Below are positions 41,533-51,180 of a stretch of 64,000 bases of DNA, piece after piece. The translations under genes and the position numbers were made by a program. Within the stretch, counting starts at the first letter, position 1, and the number at the start of each line of letters is the position of its first letter. Origin of the DNA: Necropsobacter massiliensis (lineage in GTDB: Bacteria; Pseudomonadota; Gammaproteobacteria; Enterobacterales; Pasteurellaceae); contig NZ_LN776183.1 of NCBI RefSeq assembly GCF_000827595.2, forward strand, positions 1-64,000, read 5' to 3'. The notes under the pieces were generated by a model. That model was given only the letters and a program-made list of their open reading frames with translations. It was not told the DNA's origin and searched no databases.

Positions 41533-43584
41533 ATGAGATTTAATAAAACAAAAGGTTATTTAGCTGCATTAGCGCTAGGTACTTTATTTATTAATATTGC
41601 TCCGGCAGTTGCGGTGGCGCCTAAATTGAAACCGACGGAGATTATTATTCCACAGCCGACGGAAGAAAATATGCTGGCAACCAAGCGTGCTACGACACGT
41701 CTGACCCAATCGCATTATCGTAAATTTCAGCTGGATGATGAATTTTCCACAAAAGTGTTTGATCGTTATCTGAAAAGTCTGGATTTTAACCGTAATACTT
41801 TCCTGCAATCCGATGTGGATGAAATGCGTGCCAAATATGCCGATAAAATTGATGACGAAATGAACGAAGGCAATCTTGGCATTGCTTTCGAGATGTACGA
41901 TTTAATGAGCAAACGCCGTTACGAACGCTACAAATATGCATTATCATTGCTGGATAAAGAACCAAGTCTAAACGATGATGATCAAATTGAAATTGATCGT
42001 GAAAAGGCGGATTGGCCGAAAACCGCAGAAGAGGCGAATAAACTATGGGAGCAACGGGTTAAAAACGATATTATCAGTTTGAAACTGAAAGAGAAGAAAT
42101 GGCCGGAGATTAAAAGCAAATTGGTTAACCGCTATAATCTGGCGATTCGTCGTTTAACCCAGACCAAAGCGGATGATATCGTGCAAATTTATCTGAACGC
42201 TTTTGCCCGCGAAATTGACCCGCATACCAGCTATCTGGCGCCGAGAACAGCGAAAAGTTTTAATGAAAGCATGAATCTGTCGTTGGAAGGTATCGGTGCG
42301 ACCTTGCAGGCGGAAGATGATGAAACCGTGATTAAATCCTTAGTACCGGGCGCCCCGGCGGAACGCAGCAAAAAGATTAAAGCGGGCGATAAGATTATCG
42401 GAATCGGGCAAGCCAGCGGCGAGATTGAAGATGTAGTGGGTTGGCGCTTGGAAGATATCGTTGACAAGATCAAAGGGAAAAAAGGCAGTAAAGTTCGGTT
42501 GGAAATTGAGCCCGCCAAAGGCGGCAAATCCCGCATTATCACCTTGATTCGCGATAAAGTTCGTCTGGAGGATCAAGCGGCGAAACTGAGCGTTGAGAAA
42601 GTAGACGGTGAAAAGATCGCAGTGATTAAAATCCCAAGCTTTTATTTGGGCTTAACCGAAGATGTCAGAAAATTACTGAGCGAAATAAAAGAGAAAAAAG
42701 CCCGCGCACTAATTATTGACCTGCGTGAGAACGGTGGCGGCGCTTTAACCGAAGCAGTCGGACTCAGCGGCTTGTTTATCAGCGACGGACCAGTGGTTCA
42801 GGTGCGTGATGCTTATCAGCGCATTCGTATTCATGAAGATCCGGATACCGCACAGGTTTACGCCGGTCCGCTGCTGGTGATGATCAACCGTTTCAGTGCC
42901 TCGGCGTCAGAAATTTTTGCGGCGGCGATTCAGGATTATAACCGCGGTATTATTATCGGGCAGAATACCTTCGGTAAAGGCACTGTCCAACAAAGTCGTT
43001 CGCTGAATTTTGTATATGATTTGGATCAGACGCCGCTCGGGTTGATTCAATACACGGTACAGAAATTCTATCGCATTAACGGCGGCAGCACCCAGCTAAA
43101 AGGCGTTGCGCCGGATATTACCTTCCCGGAAGTGATTGATGCGAAAGAAAACGGTGAGGAAAAAGAAGATAATGCGTTGCCATGGGACAAAGTGCCGCCG
43201 GCATCTTACTCAGAAACCGGTCATGCGCGCCAAGCGGTTGACGCCCTGCAAGAAAAACACATCGCGCGGATTGCCAAAGATCCGGAATTCATTACATTGA
43301 ATGAAGATCTGAAAATTCGTGACGAACGCCGCGAGCGCAAGTTTTTATCCCTTAACTTCGCCAAACGTAAGGCGGAAAATGATAAGGATGATGCGAAACG
43401 GCTGAAAGATCTCAACGCCCGCTTTAAGCGCGAAGGCAAGAAACCATTGAAAGACCTTGACAGCTTGCCGAAAGATTATGAAGGTCCGGATTTTTATCTG
43501 AAAGAAGCGGAAAAAATGGCGGCGGATTGGGTAAAGATGGATAGCGAGAAAACCCGAAGTTCGCAACCGGATGCGAAAAACTAA
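41533..43584 (+). CDS. prc: Tail-specific periplasmic protease Prc (Tsp)
   Basis: Periplasmic serine protease of 683 residues that degrades proteins by their C-terminal tails and trims cell-wall enzymes such as MepS. The signal peptide is near LAALALGTLFINIAPAVAVA. A PDZ domain (GIGATLQAEDDETVIKSLVP) precedes the catalytic S41 core. The Ser is in RFSASASEIFAAA (about 455) and the Lys in GQNTFGKGTVQQ (about 480). A Lys-rich C-terminal region follows. AGGAAAGTTTAC precedes the ATG. Confidence 0.96.
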   Translation: MRFNKTKGYLAALALGTLFINIAPAVAVAPKLKPTEIIIPQPTEENMLATKRATTRLTQSHYRKFQLDDEFSTKVFDRYLKSLDFNRNTFLQSDVDEMRAKYADKIDDEMNEGNLGIAFEMYDLMSKRRYERYKYALSLLDKEPSLNDDDQIEIDREKADWPKTAEEANKLWEQRVKNDIISLKLKEKKWPEIKSKLVNRYNLAIRRLTQTKADDIVQIYLNAFAREIDPHTSYLAPRTAKSFNESMNLSLEGIGATLQAEDDETVIKSLVPGAPAERSKKIKAGDKIIGIGQASGEIEDVVGWRLEDIVDKIKGKKGSKVRLEIEPAKGGKSRIITLIRDKVRLEDQAAKLSVEKVDGEKIAVIKIPSFYLGLTEDVRKLLSEIKEKKARALIIDLRENGGGALTEAVGLSGLFISDGPVVQVRDAYQRIRIHEDPDTAQVYAGPLLVMINRFSASASEIFAAAIQDYNRGIIIGQNTFGKGTVQQSRSLNFVYDLDQTPLGLIQYTVQKFYRINGGSTQLKGVAPDITFPEVIDAKENGEEKEDNALPWDKVPPASYSETGHARQAVDALQEKHIARIAKDPEFITLNEDLKIRDERRERKFLSLNFAKRKAENDKDDAKRLKDLNARFKREGKKPLKDLDSLPKDYEGPDFYLKEAEKMAADWVKMDSEKTRSSQPDAKN

Positions 43585-43594
43585 TCATTTTTTG

Positions 43595-43640
43595 ACCGCA
43601 CTTTGTTCTTTTTATTACGTCAAAGTGCGGTAGTTTTTTT
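43595..43640 (+). terminator. Inverted USS pair, terminator of prc
   Basis: ACCGCACTTTG (43595-43605) pairs with CAAAGTGCGGT (43621-43631), followed by a run of seven T. Confidence 0.9.
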
Positions 43641-43662
43641 GTTAATTTTAAGGAACCACAGC

Positions 43663-45180
43663 ATGTTGAAAATGACTTCATACAAGTTTGCAAATATGGC
43701 GACTTTATTGATGTCTTGTGCTTATCTCGGCAGTGCGGCCGCCGAGACGAAAAGCGGAGTGATTGATCCTGCACCGATTGTTCAGGCGGGCTTGAACGAG
43801 GCCAAAGAACTTATTACTTTGACAGACGAGCAGCTGGCATTGGAACAAAAGGCGATTGAGCAACAACTGGCGATAGAGAAAAAAGCGGAAGAAGCGCGCT
43901 TGTATGCCGAACAGCAAGAACAGGCAGAACAGCGTCTGGCTGATGTGATCGATACCCGACAATTACAGTTTAAAGCTGAAATCGCCAAAATTTATGCACA
44001 AAACGATTATGTCTTGCTATGGGAAGACGAGGCGGCACGCAAACAATTTCTGCATGAATACGCCGCACTTGTCGCCAGCGGGATTTCCCGCAGAGCGGCA
44101 CAGAATTTAGAACAGATCGACAACGCCGCACAAACCGGCGGGCTGATTTACGACATTCTGTTGACCGACACTTTTCTGGATTATCTGTATTATGCCAAAA
44201 ATGCCATGAATTCGGCACAGAAATGGCTGTATTCCGCCAACGGCTATAAGCCGGCGCTGCCTGATGAAAACACGATTCAAGACTGGCTCGGTGCAGTTAA
44301 GCATAATGAAAACGCCGCATTTGTGGCGCAGTTATCCAGCAGCAATCATTTGTATAAACAAACGCTTGATAAGCTGAGTTTGCTTGTCGGTTCGGCAACG
44401 AATAATCCTGCCGATGTATATAAATTGGCCATTAACGCTCAGCGGCTGCGAGTAATTCCAAGTTTTGACAACGGGATTTTTGTCAATATTCCAAGTTATA
44501 AACTGAATTATTACCGCGACGGGCGTTTAATTCTGGATTCGCGGGTGATTGTGGGAAAAAAAGCACGCAAAACCCCAGTTATGTACAGTAAATTAAACAA
44601 TGTGGTGGTGAATCCGCCGTGGAATCCGACAACCCGCTTAATTAATGAGGATCTGGTGCCTAAAATCAAACGGGATCCGAGTTATGTGGCGCGCAACGGT
44701 TATACCATTTTAGATGCCCGAGGTAATGCAGTGGATCCGTATTCGATTAACTGGGAAACCATCGGCAGTAAATTCCCTTATCGTTTGCGGCAGGCGCCGG
44801 GTGACAGTGCGCTGGGGAATTATAAATTCAATATGCCAAGCTCTGATGCTATTTATCTGCATGACACGCCGAATCATAATTTGTTTAAACAGAAAGACCG
44901 TGCCTTGAGTTCCGGCTGTATCCGAGTGGAACAATCTGATCAGCTGGCGACCATTTTGCTGACCGAAGCTGGTTGGTCGGCAGACAGAAAACGCAAGGTG
45001 CTAGACAGTCGTCGTACAACATGGGCGAATATTCAGTCCGACAATCCGGTTTATTTATATTACGTCACTCGCTGGGTGGACAACGGGCAAGTGCATACGC
45101 TGCCGGATATTTACGATTACGATGTGGTGCCGAATTTAAGTTACATCAACTGGCATACGGTAAAAAAATATTTGCGCTAA
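43663..45180 (+). CDS. ldtD: L,D-transpeptidase (LdtD/YcbB type)
   Basis: Periplasmic enzyme that makes 3-3 crosslinks in peptidoglycan. It has 505 residues from the ATG at 43663, which follows AAGGAACCACAGC. A signal peptide ends near GSAAAE. A Gln/Glu/Ala-rich coiled coil (about 45-100) precedes the scaffold domain. The catalytic YkuD domain ends in HDTPNHNLFKQKDRALSSGC with Cys near residue 420. It is somewhat shorter than E. coli LdtD (615). The order ldtD-mepK-gloC is conserved with enteric bacteria. Confidence 0.92.
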   Translation: MLKMTSYKFANMATLLMSCAYLGSAAAETKSGVIDPAPIVQAGLNEAKELITLTDEQLALEQKAIEQQLAIEKKAEEARLYAEQQEQAEQRLADVIDTRQLQFKAEIAKIYAQNDYVLLWEDEAARKQFLHEYAALVASGISRRAAQNLEQIDNAAQTGGLIYDILLTDTFLDYLYYAKNAMNSAQKWLYSANGYKPALPDENTIQDWLGAVKHNENAAFVAQLSSSNHLYKQTLDKLSLLVGSATNNPADVYKLAINAQRLRVIPSFDNGIFVNIPSYKLNYYRDGRLILDSRVIVGKKARKTPVMYSKLNNVVVNPPWNPTTRLINEDLVPKIKRDPSYVARNGYTILDARGNAVDPYSINWETIGSKFPYRLRQAPGDSALGNYKFNMPSSDAIYLHDTPNHNLFKQKDRALSSGCIRVEQSDQLATILLTEAGWSADRKRKVLDSRRTTWANIQSDNPVYLYYVTRWVDNGQVHTLPDIYDYDVVPNLSYINWHTVKKYLR

Positions 45181-45320
45181 ATCCTGTTTTATAGGTTGCT
45201 AAATAAGGTGCTGATGACGTTTTTCGACATAAAAAATGATATTTTTTTGACCTTTTTTCTAACTTATGGTAATTATAGCTGCCGTAAGTAAAGAATTGTA
45301 AATTTAGAGTCAAGAATATA

Positions 45321-45881
45321 ATGAATGAGATTAATCAGCATCGCCGCAAATGGTTATCGCTCGGCGGCATTATTTTAGGCGCGTCACTCTTGCCGAATTC
45401 GGTGTTAGCCGTAGTTTCCACCCCTAAACCGCGTATTCTCCGTTTCAGAAATATCAATACCGGCGATAAATTCAGCGCCGAATTCGGAAGCGGTAAAGGA
45501 TTTTCTTCCGCACATTTAAAAAAATTGGACTATCTGTTGCGCGATAAGCGTAATAACCAGATTCATCGCATGGATCCGAATTTATTTTCTAAATTTTACC
45601 GCATTCAAAGCAATCTGGGGCTACGCAACACGGAAATTCAAATTATCTGCGGATACCGTTCTCCCGCCAGCAATGCCGCTATGCGCCGTCATAGCCGAGG
45701 CGTCGCCAGCAATAGCTATCATATGCGCGGGCAAGCCATTGATTTTCGCATTGACGGCATATCGCTGGCGAAGGTCAAAAAAGCCGCCGAAGGATTGAAA
45801 AACGGCGGTGTGGGGTACTATCCACGCAGTAATTTCGTCCATGTGGATACTGGCCCGGTACGGACTTGGAGCGGCAGCTAA
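45321..45881 (+). CDS. mepK: Peptidoglycan endopeptidase MepK (YcbK, DUF882)
   Basis: A 186-residue zinc peptidase of the M15-like DUF882 family; E. coli MepK cleaves the 3-3 crosslinks made by L,D-transpeptidases. The N-terminus HRRKWLSLGGIILGASLL looks like a twin-arginine export signal. Zinc ligands and catalytic residues lie in ICGYRSPASN, NSYHMRGQAIDFRI and NFVHVDTGPVRTW. It follows ldtD by 140 bases, so a crosslinker and its matching hydrolase are neighbours. Confidence 0.93.
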   Translation: MNEINQHRRKWLSLGGIILGASLLPNSVLAVVSTPKPRILRFRNINTGDKFSAEFGSGKGFSSAHLKKLDYLLRDKRNNQIHRMDPNLFSKFYRIQSNLGLRNTEIQIICGYRSPASNAAMRRHSRGVASNSYHMRGQAIDFRIDGISLAKVKKAAEGLKNGGVGYYPRSNFVHVDTGPVRTWSGS

Positions 45882-45958
45882 CGAACAGAACTCGCCTTAT
45901 TTTTGACCGAAACCGCAGTTTGCTGCGGTTTTGTTTATCGGCTACAAAAGGACATAAT

Positions 45959-46597
45959 ATGGAGATTGAAATTATTCCGGTTACCGGATTTCAGCAGAAT
46001 TGCTCGTTGATCTGGGATGATGAAAAAAACGCAGCGATTATTGATCCGGGCGGTGAGCCGGATAAACTGATCCGTCGGATTGAAGCCCTCGGATTGACTT
46101 TAACGCGGATTTTGCTCACACACGGACATTTGGATCACGTCGGCGCGGCGCCGAAATTAAAGGCGCATTTTCAGGTTGATATCTGGGGACCGAATCAGGC
46201 TGATGCTTACTGGTTTGAAAACCTGCCGCAACAGTCGCAGAAATTCGGTATGTTGTTTGAAGCCGACCGTTTTCTGCCGGATCGCTGGTTGAATGAAAAT
46301 GGCGAGATAATCCGTGTCGGTCAACTTCGTCTGGAAGTATTACAGCTGCCAGGACATACGCCGGGGCATATCGGTTTTATCGAACATAGCAAGCAGGTGG
46401 CATTTACCGGGGATGTGTTATTTCAAAACAGCATCGGCAGAACGGATTTTCCCGGCGGCGATCTGCAAACCCTGTTAGATTCCATTCGGGAAAAATTATA
46501 CCCTTTGGGCGATGATATGATTATCATCGCCGGACACGGTGCTTATACCACAATCGGACAGGAAAAACGACACAACCCATTTCTGACTGCCGGCTAA
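45959..46597 (+). CDS. gloC: Type II hydroxyacylglutathione hydrolase GloC (YcbL)
   Basis: Metallo-beta-lactamase-fold enzyme of 212 residues. The metal-binding signature LLTHGHLDHVG, the later LPGHTPGHIGF and the Asp in FTGDVLFQNSIGRTDFPGGD are present, and IIAGHGAYTTIGQEK closes the site. By homology with E. coli YcbL it hydrolyses S-lactoylglutathione in methylglyoxal detoxification. I use the ATG at 45959 with AAAAGGACATAAT before it; the frame extends upstream into mepK without family similarity. Confidence 0.94.
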   Translation: MEIEIIPVTGFQQNCSLIWDDEKNAAIIDPGGEPDKLIRRIEALGLTLTRILLTHGHLDHVGAAPKLKAHFQVDIWGPNQADAYWFENLPQQSQKFGMLFEADRFLPDRWLNENGEIIRVGQLRLEVLQLPGHTPGHIGFIEHSKQVAFTGDVLFQNSIGRTDFPGGDLQTLLDSIREKLYPLGDDMIIIAGHGAYTTIGQEKRHNPFLTAG

Positions 46598-46626
46598 TCT
46601 TTACCGGTGCGAAATTTATCAGTTGA

Positions 46627-46670
46627 AAAGTGCGGTCAAAAAATCGAAAGAATTTTGACCGCACTTTGTT
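46627..46670. terminator. Inverted USS pair between convergent gloC and usp genes
   Basis: AAAGTGCGGTCAAAA and TTTTGACCGCACTTT form a 15-bp stem with an 11-base loop. The flanks are T- and A-rich on the two sides, so it may serve both converging genes. Confidence 0.85.
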
Positions 46671-46700
46671 ATCTGCGTGCTATTCCCGCATTATGGACGA

Positions 46701-47126
46701 TTATTTTAAAATCAGAATCGGTTTGTTGCCGTTGCGTGCAACTTTGACCGTATTGCTGCTCAATCCTTTGGAATTCGGTTTGCTGCTGGCGAGCATAACG
46801 ATCAAATCTACCGATTTTTCTTCGGCGATTCGATTGATTTCTTCATAAATGGTACCATGGGCGACGATGTGTTGTACTTTGGCATTTTTCGGAAAATTCG
46901 CCTGCGTGAACTCATGTAATGCTTTGTTGGCTTCTTCAATCACCGACTTATCGAAGTTTTTCGGTAAGAATGCGGAGACGAAACTATCATCAATCGGTTC
47001 AATAATCGTAACCACGCGGTAAATTGTATCGGGATTATTGCCGGTAAGTTTCAACGCCGTATCAACCACATATTTCGCGCTGGTTAGGTTACTCAAATCA
47101 ATGGCAATCAGTAGTTTGTTATACAT
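46701..47126 (-). CDS. Universal stress protein (UspA family)
   Basis: A 141-residue soluble protein with the Usp fold, starting MYNKLLIAIDLSNLTSAKYV. The usual ATP-binding segment (Gly-rich, ending in Ser and a VxxxA run) is present in altered form as ASSKPNSKGLSSNTVKVARN, so ATP binding is uncertain. It lies just downstream of a TRAP transporter on the same strand. In Halomonas the Usp protein TeaD binds the TRAP transporter TeaABC and tunes its activity, so a similar role is plausible. Confidence 0.88.
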   Translation of the reverse strand: MYNKLLIAIDLSNLTSAKYVVDTALKLTGNNPDTIYRVVTIIEPIDDSFVSAFLPKNFDKSVIEEANKALHEFTQANFPKNAKVQHIVAHGTIYEEINRIAEEKSVDLIVMLASSKPNSKGLSSNTVKVARNGNKPILILK

Positions 47127-47148
47127 AGCATATCCTTAGAAGTCATGA

Positions 47149-47178
47149 ACCGCACTTGGCACGGGGCAAAAGTGCGGT
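47149..47178. repeat. Inverted USS pair between TRAP permease and usp genes
   Basis: ACCGCACTT (47149-47157) and AAGTGCGGT (47170-47178) flank a 12-base GC-rich spacer. The T-run lies on the plus-strand side (47181-47187), although both neighbours read leftwards, so it is not an obvious terminator for them. Confidence 0.75.
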
Positions 47179-47186
47179 CGGTTTTT

Positions 47187-49823
47187 TTACAATTTTTTTG
47201 CTCTGCGGCGTTGATTCCAGCCGAGGGCGGCGATAATCGCTAGCGCAGGAATAAACATCCATTCTTTCGGCATCGCAATCAGCGGTAACGCAACGTCAAG
47301 CAGGGTTTGATCCCAGTTTAATCCGGCTTTTGCCGCTGGCGAGTCAATTTCCACCATATCAATGATGATCTTATCGGTGCGGTTACCGTCGATTTCGATC
47401 TGTTCCTGCGTATTTAGTAAGGTTAAGCCTAACGCGTTAAGGCGTTCCTCACCCGTTGCGCCTTCAGGCACTTCAAGCTCTGAATAGAACTCGATTTGTT
47501 TGCCGTAAGGATTGACGCCAGCAACTTTCAAGGTAACCGTCTTTCCTGCCGGTGTGTTTGCCAGTTCCTGCACGAAATTCACCGGCGCGACATGATGTGA
47601 GGTGGGTGAGATATATTCCATAAAAAATCCCGGACGGAAGATCATGAATGCGGCAATAATCAGCCCCAGTGTTTCCCACCATTTATTTTTCACAAAGAAA
47701 TGGTTCATGGTCGCGGCCGTGAATGCCAGTATGGCGATGGTGGAAACCACGGCAACCAGCGTACCTTTAACCCAACCGACATCGATGAGCAATAAATCGG
47801 TATTGAAAATAAACAAAAATGGCAGAATCGCAGTACGCAGGCTGTAGAAAAATGCCACCATACCGGTTTTTATCGGATTGCCGCCGGAAACTGCTGCTGC
47901 GGCAAAGGAGGCAAGTCCGACCGGCGGTGTAACATCTGCCATAATACCAAAATAAAATACAAACAGGTGAACGGCGATAAGCGGCACAATGAGACCGTTT
48001 TGTTTTCCTACTTCGACAATGACCAATGCCATGAGCGAAGAGACGACGATATAGTTCGCGGTGGTCGGCAGCCCCATACCGAGGATTAAACTGAACATCG
48101 CGACCAGAATTAGCATCAGGACAATATTACCCATGGACAGCACTTCAATAATGCCGGAAAGCTGGACACCGAAGCCGGTTAAGGAGACTACGCCGACAAT
48201 GATGCCGGCGGTTGCGGTGGCAATCCCGATGCCGATCATATTACGTGCGCCGGTTTCCAATCCTTGAATAAAAGTGTGCAGACCTTCGGAAAATTGTTGG
48301 ATGCTAACGGGTTGGCGGCGGAAATAGTTCAGCAGCGGTCGCTGGGTGATTAAAATCACTGCCAGTGCCGTAATGCCCCAAAATGCGGAAAGCCCCGGTG
48401 ATAACATTTCGACCATTAAGCACCAAATCAGGATCACGACCGGAATTAAAAAGTGCAGTCCGGCGTTTACCGTCGGTTTGGCGGAAGGCAGGCGCATAAC
48501 CGGTGCGTTCGGATCATCGATTTCCAGATCGGGAAATTTTGCCACGCGACGAATCAAGGCGAGATAAATCAGCGCAAGAATGGCGCACACAATGAAAAAC
48601 GCATAGTCCGGGGTGAGGTGTTTTATCCAACCGAGAGAAAAATTAACCGCAATAACTAAACCGATTACCACCAGAATAGAGGTAATGATTTTCAACAGCA
48701 ACACTGGTAGCGAACTTGGCGGATCTGTGCGCGGTAGACCTTGCAGATTCATCTTCAACGCTTCCAGATGCACGATATATACCAGCGCAATATAGGATAT
48801 CAGCGCTGGCAATGCCGCATGAACGATTAGCTGGCTGTACGGCATATTGACATATTCGATCATTAAAAAAGCGGCTGCACCCATCACCGGCGGCATAATT
48901 TGTCCGTTTACCGATGAAGCGACTTCCACCGCACCGGCTTTTTCGGCAGAAAATCCGACTCGTTTCATCATTGGAATGGTAAATGTGCCGGTAGTGACCA
49001 CGTTGGCAATGGAAGAACCCGAAATCAACCCGGTCAAGCCGGAAGAGACTACGGCGGCTTTTGCCGGACCGCCGCGTAAATGGCCCAAATAAGCAAACGC
49101 GGTTTTGATAAAATAATTGCCAGCGCCGGCTTTATCCAGCAACGCACCGAATAATACAAACAGGAATACATACTTGGTTGAAACACCCAGTGCGACGCCG
49201 AACACCCCTTCGGTAGTGACCCATTGCTGATTGATGATTTGTGACAGTGAACCCGAACGATGGCTGATGATCCAATTGCTTGGCAGATACTGACCGAAAT
49301 AATTATACAGCAGAAATACGATGGCAATAATAACTAAAGGTAATCCCAGACTGCGGCGGCAGGCTTCCAGTAAAAGAATGATGCCCAGACAGCCAGCAAT
49401 AATATCCTGTGTATTTGGTGCGCCGAAACGGGTAACTAATCCTTCGTAAAAGAAAATATAATATGCACCTAAAAATGCGCCCAGCACGGCGAACAGCCAA
49501 TCTTGATAGGGTACTCGATTTTTGGGGGACGCCGCAAATGCGGGGAAGGCGAGATAGGCCAGAAACAGTGCGAATGCCAAGTGTATGGAACGCGCTTTGG
49601 TATCGTCAATAACCACATTCAAATTCCAGCCCCAGTGGCGGATCACTTCCTGTAGCCAAAATGGCAGCGGCGAGGTGTAATAAAGTTGAAAAATCGACCA
49701 TAAAATTGCAGTAATAATGATCAGCTTTTTGGTTAATCCGGTAGGATTACGACCGCCGGAATCATTAGACGCGACGATATCCTGCAAATCATCATAATCG
49801 ACGGTTTTGGATTTTACGGACAT
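47187..49823 (-). CDS. TRAP transporter fused permease (TAXI type) with C-terminal DUF3394
   Basis: Inner-membrane permease of about 878 residues in which the small and large TRAP membrane subunits are fused. The signature LISGSSIANVVTTGTFTIPM followed by EVASSVNGQIMPPVMGAAAF is typical of TAXI-associated permeases, and GMGLPTTANYIVVSSLMALV is in the second half. The C-terminal 150 residues (AGKTVTLKVAGVNPYGKQIE onward) match the DUF3394 extension. It uses the Na+ gradient and receives its solute from the binding protein at 49917. The start is an ATG after GGGAGAACTT; the longer frame to 49907 runs through the preceding hairpin. Confidence 0.93.
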   Translation of the reverse strand: MSVKSKTVDYDDLQDIVASNDSGGRNPTGLTKKLIIITAILWSIFQLYYTSPLPFWLQEVIRHWGWNLNVVIDDTKARSIHLAFALFLAYLAFPAFAASPKNRVPYQDWLFAVLGAFLGAYYIFFYEGLVTRFGAPNTQDIIAGCLGIILLLEACRRSLGLPLVIIAIVFLLYNYFGQYLPSNWIISHRSGSLSQIINQQWVTTEGVFGVALGVSTKYVFLFVLFGALLDKAGAGNYFIKTAFAYLGHLRGGPAKAAVVSSGLTGLISGSSIANVVTTGTFTIPMMKRVGFSAEKAGAVEVASSVNGQIMPPVMGAAAFLMIEYVNMPYSQLIVHAALPALISYIALVYIVHLEALKMNLQGLPRTDPPSSLPVLLLKIITSILVVIGLVIAVNFSLGWIKHLTPDYAFFIVCAILALIYLALIRRVAKFPDLEIDDPNAPVMRLPSAKPTVNAGLHFLIPVVILIWCLMVEMLSPGLSAFWGITALAVILITQRPLLNYFRRQPVSIQQFSEGLHTFIQGLETGARNMIGIGIATATAGIIVGVVSLTGFGVQLSGIIEVLSMGNIVLMLILVAMFSLILGMGLPTTANYIVVSSLMALVIVEVGKQNGLIVPLIAVHLFVFYFGIMADVTPPVGLASFAAAAVSGGNPIKTGMVAFFYSLRTAILPFLFIFNTDLLLIDVGWVKGTLVAVVSTIAILAFTAATMNHFFVKNKWWETLGLIIAAFMIFRPGFFMEYISPTSHHVAPVNFVQELANTPAGKTVTLKVAGVNPYGKQIEFYSELEVPEGATGEERLNALGLTLLNTQEQIEIDGNRTDKIIIDMVEIDSPAAKAGLNWDQTLLDVALPLIAMPKEWMFIPALAIIAALGWNQRRRAKKL

Positions 49824-49873
49824 AAGTTCTCCCGAAAACGATGATATTAATGAAAAAATAATACTTTTATTAA

Positions 49874-49900
49874 ACAGAAAAGGGCAGGCGAAACCTGCCC
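49874..49900 (-). terminator. Attenuator hairpin between TAXI binding protein and permease
   Basis: GGGCAGG and CCTGCCC (49882-49900) form a 7-bp GC stem with a five-base loop. Leftwards it is followed by TTTTCTGTTT. Such partial terminators often make the binding protein more abundant than its permease. Confidence 0.8.
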
Positions 49901-49916
49901 GAAACAACGATAAGCG

Positions 49917-50879
49917 TTATTGAAGCCAACCGCGTTCTTTATAATAGCGTACTGCGCCGTCGTGCAGTGGTGCCGATAGGGCGTTTTTGATCATTTCTTG
50001 TTCTTTCAAATTAGCAAATGCCGGATGCAGGCGTTTAAAGCGATCAAAGTTATCAAACACCGCTTTTACCACTGCATAGACGCGCTCGTCATCCACATCG
50101 GCGGATGTTACTAAGGTGGCATACACTCCGAAGGTATCAACCGGGTTATCAGTGCCTTTGTATAAACCGCCCGGAATGGTTGCTTTAGCATAGTAAGGAT
50201 TATCGGCGACCAGCTTGTCAATGGCTTCTCCGGAAACCGGTACCAAGTGTGTGTTACAGGATGCCGCAGCTTCTTTTAACGCTCCGTTCGGGTGACCGAC
50301 ATTATAGGTAATTGCATCTAAATTGTTGTCACACATAACCGATGCCATTTCCGCAGGTTTCAGCTCGGAGGCGACTTTGAATTCTTTATCGCTCCAACCT
50401 TTTGCCGCTAAAATGACATTCATCGTTGCGCGAGTGCCGGAGCCCGGATCACCGACGTTGACACGCTTGCCTTTCAGATCATCAAAGCTGTTAATGCCCG
50501 AGTCATCGCGTGCCATAAGTGTAAAGGGTTCCGGATGAAGTGAAAATACGGCGCGTAATTTGTCATTCTTTTTCCCCTCGAAGGAGCCGGTGCCGTTATA
50601 GGCATGATATTGCCAGTCGGATTGTGCGATACCCATTTCCATTTGATGAGCGGCGATAGCATTCAGGTTGGCCACAGATGCGCCGGTTGATGGGGCGTTG
50701 CATTTAATCTGAGTTTTGGCGGTATCGCGGTTAACCAGCTGGCAGATAGATTGCCCCACGACATAGTACACACCGGTTTGACCGCCGGTTCCGATAGTCA
50801 CGAATTTATCTTCCGCCTGAACGGAAAACGCAGTAACAGCCATTCCGGCAATAAGAGAGAATTTTAGTAATTTTTTCAT
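49917..50879 (-). CDS. TAXI family TRAP transporter solute-binding protein
   Basis: Periplasmic binding protein of 320 residues with a signal peptide MKKLLKFSLIAGMAVTAFSV cut near VQAED. It starts the mature part with VTIGTGGQTGVYYVVGQSIC, the TAXI family core, and has GSGTRATMNVILAAKGW in the middle and PLHDGAVRYYKERGWL at the C-terminus. Known TAXI ligands include glutamate and other dicarboxylates; the ligand here is unknown. GGAGCAACAAT precedes the ATG. It is the first gene of the TRAP unit. Confidence 0.93.
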   Translation of the reverse strand: MKKLLKFSLIAGMAVTAFSVQAEDKFVTIGTGGQTGVYYVVGQSICQLVNRDTAKTQIKCNAPSTGASVANLNAIAAHQMEMGIAQSDWQYHAYNGTGSFEGKKNDKLRAVFSLHPEPFTLMARDDSGINSFDDLKGKRVNVGDPGSGTRATMNVILAAKGWSDKEFKVASELKPAEMASVMCDNNLDAITYNVGHPNGALKEAAASCNTHLVPVSGEAIDKLVADNPYYAKATIPGGLYKGTDNPVDTFGVYATLVTSADVDDERVYAVVKAVFDNFDRFKRLHPAFANLKEQEMIKNALSAPLHDGAVRYYKERGWLQ

Positions 50880-51180
50880 ATTGTTGCTCCTATTGAGAAT
50901 TAAGAATGATGATGAGGTGTTGTGTCGGAATTTCTTACAGACAAAGTAAAGATATACAGTAGATTGATACAGCTTGCAACGAATTTTTATGGAAATATTC
51001 GGCTTATTTATTTTTTTATAAATTATTAATGAATTTAAGAAATATTTTATTTTTTATTTATAAAAATCGCCTGTTTTTTTACTATAAAGTGCGGTTAAAA
51101 TTGTTAATGAATTGAACTAATAAGAATTTTGTGAGTCTAAGGTTACAAGTTTGTTACTGTTTAATGACTAAGGAGCTTAT
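50880..51180. other. Divergent intergenic region, TAXI binding protein / comEA
   Basis: An AT-rich region containing the 5' leaders of both genes and one USS (51087-51095). I looked for a Sxy-dependent CRP-S site before comEA and saw none convincing. TTGTGA (51130-51135) faces TTACAA at an eight-base spacing, two bases more than a CRP site allows. Confidence 0.4.

Noticed and set aside
51130-51150. CRP-S site for competence control before comEA
   Set aside because: The half-sites are eight bases apart instead of six and match poorly.
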